Source: an uncultured Coriobacteriales bacterium (GTDB lineage: Bacteria > Actinomycetota > Coriobacteriia > Coriobacteriales > UMGS124). Taken from it: a stretch of 48,200 nt of DNA. Shown piece after piece: positions 31,678-41,497 of the stretch. Within the stretch, counting starts at the first letter, position 1. The number at the start of each line of letters is the position of its first letter. The notes below the pieces were generated by a model that was not told the DNA's origin, searched no databases, and saw only the letters and a program-made list of their open reading frames with translations. Made by a program: the position numbers and the translations under genes. The DNA lies in the NCBI GenBank assembly GCA_934654475.1, contig CAKUFZ010000013.1, positions 1 through 48,200 of the forward strand, given 5' to 3'.

Positions 31678-34140
31678 TTGAACGTTTTCGACCGCTATGC
31701 GCCTTTCGTCCAAGATTTCATCTACTCGCACGGCTGGGAGTCGCTGCGCGGCATTCAGGTGGCCGCCGGCGACGCCATCTTCAACACCGACGACAACGTG
31801 CTCTTGGCGGCCTCCACGGCCTCGGGCAAAACTGAGGCGGCGTTCTTCCCGATTCTCACGCTCTTCGACGAGAACCCGCCGGCATCGGTGGGCGCCATCT
31901 ACGTGGGCCCGCTCAAGGCGCTCATCAACGACCAGTTCTATCGCCTGAACGACCTGTGCGCCGAGGCGGGCATCCCCGTGTGGCACTGGCATGGTGACGT
32001 GAGCGCCTCGCACAAGGCGCGCATGCTCAAGAACCCCTCGGGCATCCTGCAGATTACGCCCGAGTCGCTCGAAGCACTGCTCATGCACAAGCATTCGGCT
32101 GTGGCCAGGCTTTTCAGCGACCTGCGTTTTGTGGTGATCGACGAGGTACACTCGCTTTTGCGCGGTGACCGCGGCGGGCAGACGCTGTGCTGCATCGAGC
32201 GCCTCTCGCGCATGGCGGGCGTCAACCCCCGCCGCATCGGCCTGTCGGCCACCATCGGCGACCCCGAGCTCACGGGCGAGATCCTCTCGCGCGGCACGGG
32301 CCGGGATTGCGTCATCCCGCAGGTCAAGGAGCAAGGGCGCACCTGGCGCCTCTCCATGGAGCACTTCTTCGTGAGCGGTCCCCAGGCGGTGCAGCGTGGG
32401 CCCCATCCCCGCACGCAGATAAGCGAGCCTGCCGGAGCCGCAGGACCCGCGCTTGAGCCTGCCAGCGACGTGGCGCCCGAGCACGCCGACCCCGGCATCG
32501 CCTATATCTTCGAGCACACCAAAGACGCCAAGTGCCTGGTCTTTGTCAACTCGCGCGAGGAGGCCGAAGCCGTTACCACAAGCCTGCGCCAGTATTGCGA
32601 GGCCACCGGCCAGCCCGACCGCTTTCTCATCCACCACGGCAACCTTTCCTCGTCGCTGCGTGAGAGCGCCGAGGACGCCATGCGCGACGACGACCGCGTG
32701 TTCACGACTGTGACTACCGCCACCCTCGAGCTCGGCATCGACATCGGCAGGCTTGAGCGGGCCTTCCAGATAGACGCGCCGTTCACGGTGAGCAGCTTTC
32801 TGCAGCGCATGGGCCGCACCGGCCGGCGCGAGAGGCCTTGCGAGATGTGGTTCGTCATGCGCGAGGAGGAGCCTGAGGCGCGCGCCCTTATGCCCGAATG
32901 CATCCCCTGGAAGCTTGTGCAGGGCATTGCCCTTGTGCAGGTCTACCTGGAGGAACGCTGGGTCGAGCCGCCGCGCACGGGCCGGATGCCCTTCAGTCTG
33001 CTGTATCACCAGACCATGGCGACGCTTGCCTCGTGCGGCGAGATGAGCGCCGCTCAGCTGGCCAACCAGGTGCTCAACCTGTCGTGCTTCGACAACATCT
33101 CGCCCGACGACTATCGGGTGCTCCTGCGTCATCTCGTGGACATCGACCACATCGAGCGCACCGATGAGGGCGGTCTCATCGTGGGCCTCGCCGGCGAGCG
33201 CGTCACCAGCTCCTACAAGTTCTACGCGACGTTCCAGGACAACGAGGAGTACACCTGCCGCAGCGAGTCTATGGAGCTCGGCACGATTGTGCAGCCGCCG
33301 CCACCGGGCGAGAAGATTGCCATCGCCGGCCATGTGTGGATCGTCGAGGAGGTCGACCACAAGCGCCATGTGGTGTACTGCACGCAGGTGAAAGGCAAGG
33401 TGCCGGCCTACTTTGGCGAGGTCGCCGGCGACATCCACACCCACGTGCTCGAACGCATGCAGCGCGTGCTGGCCGAGGACACGCAATACATGTACCTCAT
33501 GGGCAACGCCCAGGCTCGCTTGGAGGAGGCGCGCCACGTCGCGCGTGCCTCGGGGCTTGTCGCGGGGCCGACCCCTTCGGCGGGGGCTTTGCCTGCGGGG
33601 GCGGCGCGTTTGCCTCGCCAGGCGGCGCGAGGTGCCGTGTGGGGGGAGGACCCAGCCGACTGGCAGGATGCGGGCGCTGCCAGTCCTGGGGGTGCGCGTG
33701 GCAACGAGGCACTCATGCGCTCCTCGGACGCAGGCGAGTTCCCCTATGCCGCCGCAGCCTCTTTGGCCGAGGGCGACTGGCTTATCAACCTGGGTGGCGA
33801 CACGTGGGCGCTTTTCCCCTGGCTGGGCACGTATGCGTTCCTGGCGCTTGAGCGCCTCATCAAGATCAAGTGCGCACCTCGCCTGGGCATCAAGGGCATC
33901 GACTCGGCGCAGCCCTACTACATCCAGTTCCGCATGGCAGCCGAACGAGACGACTTCCTGCAAGTAGTGCAGCAAGAAGCGCTCGCCCTCGCCGACCCCA
34001 TGGAGCTCGTGTATCCCGAAGAAGTGCCCATATTTGACAAGTACGACGAGTTCGTCCCCGAAAGCCTTGTGCGCAAGGGTTTCGCCCACGGCGTGCTCGA
34101 CATCGAAACCATGCGTACCCGCGTCCTTTCTTGGCAATGA
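31678..34140 (+). CDS. DEAD/DEAH-box SF2 helicase, Lhr/BrxHI-like
   Basis: This 820-residue helicase has Walker A ASTASGKTE (about residues 44-52), motif II DEVH in VVIDEVHSLLRGDRGGQ, motif III LSATIGDPE and motif VI QRMGRTGRRERP. After the two RecA-like cores come a winged-helix-like part and a C-terminal domain interrupted by a Gly/Ala-rich insert (about 621-695). This layout fits Lhr-type or BrxHI helicases that translocate on nucleic acid with ATP. It begins with TTG (31678) after AGGCGG, 9 bp from the BrxD-like stop. It should form a complex or pathway with the ATPase and TerB-type protein upstream. Confidence 0.9.
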   Translation: MNVFDRYAPFVQDFIYSHGWESLRGIQVAAGDAIFNTDDNVLLAASTASGKTEAAFFPILTLFDENPPASVGAIYVGPLKALINDQFYRLNDLCAEAGIPVWHWHGDVSASHKARMLKNPSGILQITPESLEALLMHKHSAVARLFSDLRFVVIDEVHSLLRGDRGGQTLCCIERLSRMAGVNPRRIGLSATIGDPELTGEILSRGTGRDCVIPQVKEQGRTWRLSMEHFFVSGPQAVQRGPHPRTQISEPAGAAGPALEPASDVAPEHADPGIAYIFEHTKDAKCLVFVNSREEAEAVTTSLRQYCEATGQPDRFLIHHGNLSSSLRESAEDAMRDDDRVFTTVTTATLELGIDIGRLERAFQIDAPFTVSSFLQRMGRTGRRERPCEMWFVMREEEPEARALMPECIPWKLVQGIALVQVYLEERWVEPPRTGRMPFSLLYHQTMATLASCGEMSAAQLANQVLNLSCFDNISPDDYRVLLRHLVDIDHIERTDEGGLIVGLAGERVTSSYKFYATFQDNEEYTCRSESMELGTIVQPPPPGEKIAIAGHVWIVEEVDHKRHVVYCTQVKGKVPAYFGEVAGDIHTHVLERMQRVLAEDTQYMYLMGNAQARLEEARHVARASGLVAGPTPSAGALPAGAARLPRQAARGAVWGEDPADWQDAGAASPGGARGNEALMRSSDAGEFPYAAAASLAEGDWLINLGGDTWALFPWLGTYAFLALERLIKIKCAPRLGIKGIDSAQPYYIQFRMAAERDDFLQVVQQEALALADPMELVYPEEVPIFDKYDEFVPESLVRKGFAHGVLDIETMRTRVLSWQ

Positions 34141-34340
34141 CATAAAGGAATGGCGATTTGAGGTGCGTGCAATACGCCATTTTGGGACGGCATGCCTGGT
34201 TATATGCCATGCTGCGCGTGCTGCTCTCGCTGGCATCAAATGGCATGCCGGCTCTCTTCGTTGCAAATGCAACAGTCCCAGCGGGCAAAGGGGCTATACT
34301 GGACTGCATCCGTGTGCTTTGCTAAGGAGAGGATGTTTGC

Positions 34341-35330
34341 ATGAAGAAGGAAACGCTCGTTGCCATCGTCGAGGCCCTCAAGGAGGGCAAGACGCCGGTT
34401 TTCCCCGTGGAGGACTTCCCCTGCTTTGAGCCGGAGGCCCTTGCGGGCAAGGAGAACGTGACGCCCGTCGTGCTTGACGCCCTCGTAAACGGCATCACTG
34501 TGGCCGACGTGCCCGTCTTCGAGCGTGCCATCGCCGCCATGGACGCCGGCGAGCTTGCCTGGATCGGCTTCAAGCTCGTGTCCGACCCCCAGGCCGCCCA
34601 GTCCAACGTGGACAACGAGGTCACCAAGAAGTACGGCGAGCGGGGTTCGGCCGACGGCGAGCCGCTCGTCTTCTTCTGCAGCGATGCCAAGGAGGTCGTG
34701 GCCAGCCGCGAGTACTCGCCGCGCGACCTGTTCCAGATGAAGGACATCACGCGCGGTCCCGGCATGCACAACGACCAGTTCGCCGGCCTCACCTGGATGA
34801 GCGCCCCGCTTTTCGACAAGGTCCACGTGTGGCTGCTCGGCGCTTCCGACGCTGCCGCCGAGACGGCTGCCCTCGCCGAGCACGTGGGCTTCCGCGTGAC
34901 GGTCGTGGACTACGACCCCGCCTACATCAACGAGGAGCGCTTTCCCACCTCTGAGCGTATCTTGCTCCCTGGCCCCGGCTTTGTCGGCATCGACGACATC
35001 GAGTGCGCTCCCGAGGACTACGTGTGCGTCCTTACCCGCGGCCACATGTTCGACCCGCAGGGCTGCGTGTGGGGCACGCGCCAGCACGCGCACTACGTGG
35101 GCATGATGGGCTGCAAGGGCAAGAACGACACCGTGCATAACCTCGTGCTGGCCCAGGGTGGCACCGAGCTCGACTGGCAGCGCGTCAAGCGCCCCATCGG
35201 CCTCAAGTTTGGCGCCAAGACTCCCGCAGAGCTCGCCATCGCCATCGTCGCCGAGCTCGTGGACGTGCGCTACCAGCAGCGCTACTCTGCCGAGGCCCGC
35301 GCCAAGCACGACGCCAGCCTAGGTAGGTAG
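34341..35330 (+). CDS. XdhC family protein (molybdenum hydroxylase accessory)
   Basis: This 329-residue protein ends in the XdhC C-terminal Rossmann-type domain: VTVVDYDPAYINEERFPTSERI, DDYVCVLTRGHMFDPQ-like (EDYVCVLTRGHMFD), HAHYVGMMGCKGKND and the final KRPIGLKFGAKTPAELAIAIVAELVDVRY. XdhC proteins sulfurate and insert molybdenum cofactor into xanthine dehydrogenase-type enzymes. The N-terminal third (KKETLVAIVEALKEGKTPVF) is less typical and resembles the versions linked to selenium-dependent hydroxylases. No molybdenum hydroxylase is present in the window. ATG preceded by AAGGAGAGG. In the 34141-34340 gap only a TATACT box near 34294 stands out. Confidence 0.85.
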   Translation: MKKETLVAIVEALKEGKTPVFPVEDFPCFEPEALAGKENVTPVVLDALVNGITVADVPVFERAIAAMDAGELAWIGFKLVSDPQAAQSNVDNEVTKKYGERGSADGEPLVFFCSDAKEVVASREYSPRDLFQMKDITRGPGMHNDQFAGLTWMSAPLFDKVHVWLLGASDAAAETAALAEHVGFRVTVVDYDPAYINEERFPTSERILLPGPGFVGIDDIECAPEDYVCVLTRGHMFDPQGCVWGTRQHAHYVGMMGCKGKNDTVHNLVLAQGGTELDWQRVKRPIGLKFGAKTPAELAIAIVAELVDVRYQQRYSAEARAKHDASLGR

Positions 35331-35366
35331 GGCTCGCCCGAGACGTCCCGCATCGAACCAGCCATG

Positions 35367-35407
35367 AAAAATCCCCCAGCCCACACCATGTGGACTGGGG
35401 GATTTTC
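35367..35407. terminator. Bidirectional terminator
   Basis: AAAATCCCCCAG pairs with CTGGGGGATTTT. The A/T flanks allow it to end both the plus-strand xdhC-like gene and the minus-strand opp operon. Confidence 0.87.
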
Positions 35408-35445
35408 GTAAGCAAGCAATCGCGGCGTTGCGCCGTGCCGTGCTC

Positions 35446-36479
<1,034 letters not shown>

Positions 36480-36480
<1 letters not shown>

Positions 36481-37589
36481 TATGCAACGCCTCCCTTCTT
36501 CTTGGGCGTGATGTCGGGCGTAAGGGCATCGGCCGCGTCCTTGTCGGCGTTGACGCCCTGCTCAGAACCGGAAGCAATGAGCTCTTCAGCGAAGTCGCGG
36601 TCCTGGTCGGTCACGCGGGTGCGGTCGTAGGGGTCGGCGTGGTGGCAGCGCACGCGGTGGCCGCCCACAAGCGTCTGCATGTTGGGGGCCTTGGTGCGGC
36701 ACAGCTCGTCGGCAAAGGGGCAGCGGGGCGCGAAGGCGCAGCCCACAATCTCGTGAGCCAGGTTCGGCGGCGCACCGTGGATGGGCTCCAGACGGGCGCG
36801 CGTGTCGTTCTCGGCGGGCAGCGAGTTGATGAGGCCCACGGTGTAGGGGTGCTTGGGGTGGTGCAGCAGGTTGCGCGTGTCGGCGATCTCGACGATGCGG
36901 CCGGCGTACATGACGCCCACGTGGTGGCACATCTCGTTCACGACGCCCAGGTCGTGCGTCACGAGCAGGATGGACATGCCGAGCTTCTCGCGCAGGTCGT
37001 TGAGCAGGCAGATGATCTGGTCCTGGATGGTGACGTCGAGAGCGGTGGTGGGCTCGTCGGCAAGCAGCAGGCGAGGCTGGCTTGCCAGGGCGATGGCGAT
37101 CATCACGCGCTGACGCATGCCGCCCGACATCTCATGGACGTAGTTGCCCATGCGGTTGGCCGGCTCGGGGATGCCAACGAGGCGCAGCAGCTCGATGGCG
37201 CGCTCCTCCATCTCCTTCTTGCTCAGACCCTCGCGCTTGAGGGACTCGAAGAACTGCTTGCGCACGGTGGTGACCGGGTTGAGCGAGGTCATCGGGTCCT
37301 GGAAGATCATGCCGATCTCCTTGCCGCGCAGGCCTCGAATCTCGCGGTCGCTCATCGTCGTGAGCTCCTGGCCCTTGTAGCGCACGGAGCCGCCCACGAT
37401 CTTGCCCACCTCGGGCAGCAGGCGCACGAGCGAACGGGCGGTGGTGGACTTACCGCAGCCCGATTCGCCTACCAGGCCGAACGTCTCGCCCTCGGCGATG
37501 GAGAACGTGACCTTCTCCACAGCGCGCACCGTGGAGCTCTTCGTTATGTAGTGCATTGAGAGGTCGTCGACCTCGAGGATGTTTGCCAT
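36480..37589 (-). CDS. Oligopeptide/dipeptide ABC transporter ATP-binding protein (OppD type)
   Basis: This 369-residue partner ATPase has Walker A GESGCGKSTTARS, signature MSGGMRQRVMIAIAL and Walker B LLLADEPTTALDVT. The HPY region (HPKHPYTVGLINSLP) and CAFAPRCPFADELC cysteine cluster are present. A charged C-terminal tail (residues 330-369) extends beyond the usual end. Paired with OppF it powers peptide import. It starts 15 bp after oppC. Confidence 0.93.
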
Positions 37590-37604
37590 GTCTCAGGCCC
37601 CCTT

Positions 37605-38480
37605 CTAGTCCTTGGTCCTGAGCAGGTCGTTGAGGCCGTCGCCGAAGAGCGAGAAACCGAGGCCAACGATTGCCATGACGATGCCGGGCATGGAGGAAAT
37701 CCACCAATAGCCGCCGAGCAGGTAGCTCTTGCCGCTGGAGATGATGGAGCCCCACTCGAGGGTGGCGGCGTCCACGCCCAGGCCCAGGAAGCTCATGGAG
37801 GCGGCGGTCATGATGCACATGACGATGTCGGAGGCCGCGTACACCACGGAGCTGGAGATGACGTTGGGCAGGATGTGGCGGAAGATGATCTTCACGTCAG
37901 AGTAGCCCAGGGTCTTGGCGGCCTGCACGTACTCGGAGTTCTTGGCGATGAGGACCTCGGAGCGCACGAGACGCGTGTAGGGAGGCCAGCTCACGATCCA
38001 CATGGCGATGAGCAGGTTCATGACGCCGTTGCCCAGGATGGCCACGATGGCGATGGCGAGGACCATGAACGGGAACGCCACGAAGATGTCGAGGATGCGC
38101 ATGATGATGGTGTCGAGCTTGCCGCCGTAGTAGCCGCAGATAAGGCCCAGAAGGGTGCCCACCACGAAGGGCAGGGCCACCGAGCCCAGGCCGATGAGCA
38201 GGTCCAGGCGCGTGGCGGCGATGACCATGGTGTAGATGTCGCGGCCGTAGTTGTCGGTGCCGAACCAATGCTCGGCGCTGGGCGCCTGGAGCATGGCGGT
38301 GAAGTCCATGAGGTCGGTGACGGGCTTGGCGGCGTCGGGGGCGAAGAGCGTGGGGAAAGCCGCCACGACAAATGCCAGCGCCACAATCACGGCGCCGATG
38401 ACAAGGCTGGGGCTGCGGCGCCAGATCGGGACCTTCTTGACCTTGGTGCGCTTGGGAGCGAGTGCTGCAGTGTCTGCCAT
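37605..38480 (-). CDS. Oligopeptide/dipeptide ABC transporter permease (OppC type)
   Basis: This 291-residue inner-membrane permease has a cytoplasmic basic N-terminus, a first helix (SLVIGAVIVALAFVVAAFP), an extracytoplasmic loop with HWFGTDNYGRDIYTMVI typical of OppC/DppC, and four to five further helices. The EAA-like loop VRSEVLIAKNSEYVQAAKTLG contacts the ATPases. Its ATG overlaps the oppB stop by one base. Confidence 0.93.
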   Translation of the reverse strand: MADTAALAPKRTKVKKVPIWRRSPSLVIGAVIVALAFVVAAFPTLFAPDAAKPVTDLMDFTAMLQAPSAEHWFGTDNYGRDIYTMVIAATRLDLLIGLGSVALPFVVGTLLGLICGYYGGKLDTIIMRILDIFVAFPFMVLAIAIVAILGNGVMNLLIAMWIVSWPPYTRLVRSEVLIAKNSEYVQAAKTLGYSDVKIIFRHILPNVISSSVVYAASDIVMCIMTAASMSFLGLGVDAATLEWGSIISSGKSYLLGGYWWISSMPGIVMAIVGLGFSLFGDGLNDLLRTKD

Positions 38481-39430
38481 TATTTCTCATCTCCCAACTT
38501 GATACGGTGGTCGAGCACCGAGTAAAGAATGTCGGTGACGAGGTTCACGACGAGCGTGATGATGACGAACACCATGACGCAGGCCTGGACGGTGGCGTAG
38601 TCGCGGCCGGTGACCGACTGCACGAGCAGGGCACCGATGCCCGGCAGGCCGAAGATGTTCTCGATGATGACCGAGCCGGAAAGCATGCCGATGATGCGCA
38701 TCGACAGCAGCGTGGCCGTGGGGATGAGGGCGTTGCGGAGCACGTAGCCCGTGGAGATCACCCAGCTGGACAGGCCCTTGGAGCGACCGAACTCCACGTA
38801 GTCGGCGCTGCGCACGTCAACGACGTTGTTGCGCACGTTACGGATGACGACTGCGATGGAGGAGAACGCCAGGGTGAAGCCGGGAAGGATGAGCGCCTCG
38901 AAGTGCTCGGGCCACGTTTTGCCCCAACCGGAGGTGGGGAAGATGCCCAGAGTCACACCGAAGACGATGAGCAGCACCAAGCCTACCCAGAACGAAGGGG
39001 CAGCCAGGCCGATCAGGGCAAAGATGCGCGTCAGGATGTCGGGCAGCTTGTCCTTCTTCACGCCGGCCATGTAGCCCAGGGGAAGTGCCACGATGACGGT
39101 GAAGATCGTGGCGGTGAGGGCCAGGCACAGGGTCACCTGCATGCGCGAGGCGATAAGCTGCGAGACGGGCATCTTGTAGATGGTGGACGAGCCCAGGTCG
39201 CCTTGCACGAGGTTGCTCACGTACACGGTGAACTGAGTCCACAGCGATGCGTTGAGGCCCATCTGCTCCTTGAGCGCCTCATACACCTTGGGGTCGATCT
39301 TGTCGCCCAGCGTTGCGAGGGCCGCGTCGCCGGGCAGAAGGCGCATAAGCAGGAATATCGCGATGACTGCAATGATGAGCACAGGGATCATCTGCAATAC
39401 ACGTTTCACGATGTAACGGAATGTTTCCAC
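38480..39430 (-). CDS. Oligopeptide/dipeptide ABC transporter permease (OppB type)
   Basis: This 316-residue permease begins ETFRYIVKRVLQMIPVLIIAVIAIFLLMRLLPGD, the standard OppB/DppB start. It has about six helices and the EAA loop VRSADYVEFGRSKGLSS. The GTG start at 39430 is chosen because GGAGGGGAAGG lies upstream; the longer in-frame ATG at 39487 is without support. It lies 209 bp after the oppA stop, with a hairpin between. Confidence 0.92.
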   Translation of the reverse strand: METFRYIVKRVLQMIPVLIIAVIAIFLLMRLLPGDAALATLGDKIDPKVYEALKEQMGLNASLWTQFTVYVSNLVQGDLGSSTIYKMPVSQLIASRMQVTLCLALTATIFTVIVALPLGYMAGVKKDKLPDILTRIFALIGLAAPSFWVGLVLLIVFGVTLGIFPTSGWGKTWPEHFEALILPGFTLAFSSIAVVIRNVRNNVVDVRSADYVEFGRSKGLSSWVISTGYVLRNALIPTATLLSMRIIGMLSGSVIIENIFGLPGIGALLVQSVTGRDYATVQACVMVFVIITLVVNLVTDILYSVLDHRIKLGDEK

Positions 39431-39545
39431 GCCTTCCCCTCCTTCCTTTCCTTTCCTTGTGCGCGAACATGAATTGTATATGCGCACACCTTACATACAC
39501 GAAGCGCTAAGCATACACGCTTTTTTACTTCCAGTTACATCAAAT

Positions 39546-39577
39546 GGGGCCGCGATGGATTTTTCCACCGCAGCCCC
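39546..39577 (-). terminator. Intercistronic hairpin between oppA and oppB
   Basis: GGGGC...TGGA-TTTTT-TCCA...GCCCC forms an imperfect 14-bp stem 63 bp after the oppA stop, without a strong T-run on the minus strand. It may give partial termination or mRNA protection, so that the binding protein is made in excess. Confidence 0.55.
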
Positions 39578-39639
39578 CGGATATTTGCGTTGTTACGCCT
39601 TAAGCGCGCGCCCAGTAAAGCTCAACCCTCGCGTGAGGA

Positions 39640-41187
39640 TTAGGCCTCGCGGGCAAGGTCCTCGAGGCGGTAGTTGCCAAGCGGGGTCTGGACCCAGCCG
39701 GTGACAGCCTTGTTCATGGCGTTGCACCAAGGGGTGACCATGAGCGGCACGTAGATGGCCAGCTCGCGCAGCTTCTGCTGGATCTGGGCGTAGAGGTCCT
39801 TGCGCTTCTCCTCGTCGAGCTCGATGAGGGCGGCAGAGTTGAGCTGCTGCATCTCGTCGTCGAACTCCATGCCGGAGTAGTAGCCGCAGGTGACGCTGTA
39901 GTCGAACACGAACTGCATCATCTCAGCGGGGTCGGTGACGTCGTCGTTCCAGCCGGAGATGATGAAGTCGTAGTTGGAAAGGTCCTTGCGGGCGGCGGAG
40001 TAAGCCGTGGCCTCAATCTGGTTGAAGTTCACGGTGACGCCGATCTGCGCCCACTGCTTCATGAGGATCATGCCGATCTGCTGATAGGTTTCGTTGCCTT
40101 CGCGCATCAGCAGGGTGAGCTCGAACGGGCCGACGCCGGCCTCGGCAAGCAGGGCCTTTGCCTTCTCGATGTCGCCGGAGGGCTGGTCGGAGGCATAGTA
40201 GAACTCAGAGGTGGGGTTGATGATGGAGCTGGCGGGCGTGGCGTAGCCGAAGGTGATGGTGTCCACGAACTCCTGGGAGTTGGTGGCCAGGTAGAGGGCC
40301 TCGCGCACCTTGGGGTCAGCGAGCTTCTCGCTCTTGCTGTTCAGCGACAGCCAGTACACCATGGTGGAGGGGTCGGCCTCGACGTTGATGTTGGGGTCGC
40401 CCTCGAGCTGCATCAGGCCGGAGAAGGACAGGTCGGTAGCGATGTCGATGTCGCCGCCCTGCAGCTGGATGATGCGGGCTGCGTCGTCGGAGACGATCTT
40501 GAACTCAACGGTCTTGGTGAGGGGCTTACCCTCGACGCGGTAGTTGGGGTTGGCCTCAAGCGTGAGGTACTCGCCCTTCTTCCACTCGGAGACGGCATAG
40601 GGGCCAGTGCCGAGGATGCCGTTGTGGTATTCGTCGGCACCGACCTTCTCGAAGTAGGCCTTGCTCTGAACGCCCAGGGTGAAGATGCAGAGGTTGGCCA
40701 GCGTGGAGGCAGCCTCTTCCTTGGTGTAGACGATGACGGTGGTGTCGTCGGGGCACTCGACGTGGTCGAGGTTCTCGACGCACATATGCCAGCTGGAGTC
40801 CTCAGTCTCGATGGCGCGGGTGAAGGTCCACTCCCAGTCCTCAGCAGTGACGGGAGAGCCGTCGGAGAAGAGCAGGCCCTCCTGCACGTGGAAGGTGTAG
40901 ACCTTGCCGTCCTCGGAAATCTCGGGCATGTCGGTGGCCAGGCAGGGCTCGATGGCGGAGCCGTCGTCGGAGCTCTTCAGCAGACCGTCGAGGATGAGGT
41001 TGAAGATGAAGATGTTCTGGTTGCCGGTGCAGGTCACAGGGTCGAGGTCGTCGGAGTCGACGGCGCGGCCGACGATAATCTTCTCGGCCGGGTCGGCGTT
41101 GGCGACGTTGACGCCACCGAAGGCGGCCAGGGTGCCCAGGGCAGCAGAGCTGAGCAGGAAATTGCGGCGGCTAAGCTGAAGGTCCAT
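39640..41187 (-). CDS. Oligopeptide/dipeptide ABC transporter substrate-binding protein
   Basis: This 515-residue SBP_bac_5 family extracytoplasmic protein begins with a twin-arginine-type signal (SRRNFLLSSAALGTLAAFGG) cleaved near ANA. Landmarks are DSDDLDPVTCTGNQN, KVYTFHVQEGLLFSDGSPVTAEDWEWTFTRAI and GTGPYAVSEWKKGEYLTLEANPNYR. No lipobox cysteine is seen, so membrane anchoring is unclear. The start ATG at 41185-41187 has AAGGGAGAC upstream. It is the first gene of the opp operon. Peptide specificity is unknown. Confidence 0.93.
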   Translation of the reverse strand: MDLQLSRRNFLLSSAALGTLAAFGGVNVANADPAEKIIVGRAVDSDDLDPVTCTGNQNIFIFNLILDGLLKSSDDGSAIEPCLATDMPEISEDGKVYTFHVQEGLLFSDGSPVTAEDWEWTFTRAIETEDSSWHMCVENLDHVECPDDTTVIVYTKEEAASTLANLCIFTLGVQSKAYFEKVGADEYHNGILGTGPYAVSEWKKGEYLTLEANPNYRVEGKPLTKTVEFKIVSDDAARIIQLQGGDIDIATDLSFSGLMQLEGDPNINVEADPSTMVYWLSLNSKSEKLADPKVREALYLATNSQEFVDTITFGYATPASSIINPTSEFYYASDQPSGDIEKAKALLAEAGVGPFELTLLMREGNETYQQIGMILMKQWAQIGVTVNFNQIEATAYSAARKDLSNYDFIISGWNDDVTDPAEMMQFVFDYSVTCGYYSGMEFDDEMQQLNSAALIELDEEKRKDLYAQIQQKLRELAIYVPLMVTPWCNAMNKAVTGWVQTPLGNYRLEDLAREA

Positions 41188-41345
41188 GTGTGTCTCCCTT
41201 TCGTATACCCGTCCTCGGGCTGAGGCCGGGCTGTACCCTTGTGCTGAAGACGTCAGGCTGTGCCGGACTGTTCCAACACCGTGGCTCGCATTTTGGCAGC
41301 GAAAAATGAGAAGGGGGTCGCAAATGGCACAGATTTCCACACTTG

Positions 41346-41392
41346 GAAACAAAAGGCCCTTGACCGGCTTAAAAAACGCTGGTCAAGGGCCT
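41346..41392 (-). terminator. Terminator of the second M42 gene
   Basis: On the minus strand, AGGCCCTTGACC pairs perfectly with GGTCAAGGGCCT, followed by TTTGTTTCC. It lies about 105 bp after the stop of the M42 gene. The rest of the 41188-41497 gap is the oppA upstream region and shows no gene. Confidence 0.82.
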
Positions 41393-41497
41393 ATAGCTGA
41401 AATATTATGTTAATTTGCGCGCATGAACGGGAGGTTAAATTCTTCACAGGGGTGCGCTGGGACCCGGTGAACGGTGGACTTGCCGCCCCCTGCGGCC

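Noticed and set aside
27982..34140. Complete BREX system
   Set aside because: Only BrxD-like and BrxHI-like proteins are present. There is no PglZ/BrxZ phosphatase, PglX methylase, BrxC or BrxL within the window.
29998..34272. A 1,424-codon open frame on the minus strand
   Set aside because: It lies opposite the BrxD-like ATPase and helicase genes, whose motifs are unmistakable. Its translation is low-complexity and rich in Arg/His/Val/Leu, typical of an antisense shadow in high-GC DNA.
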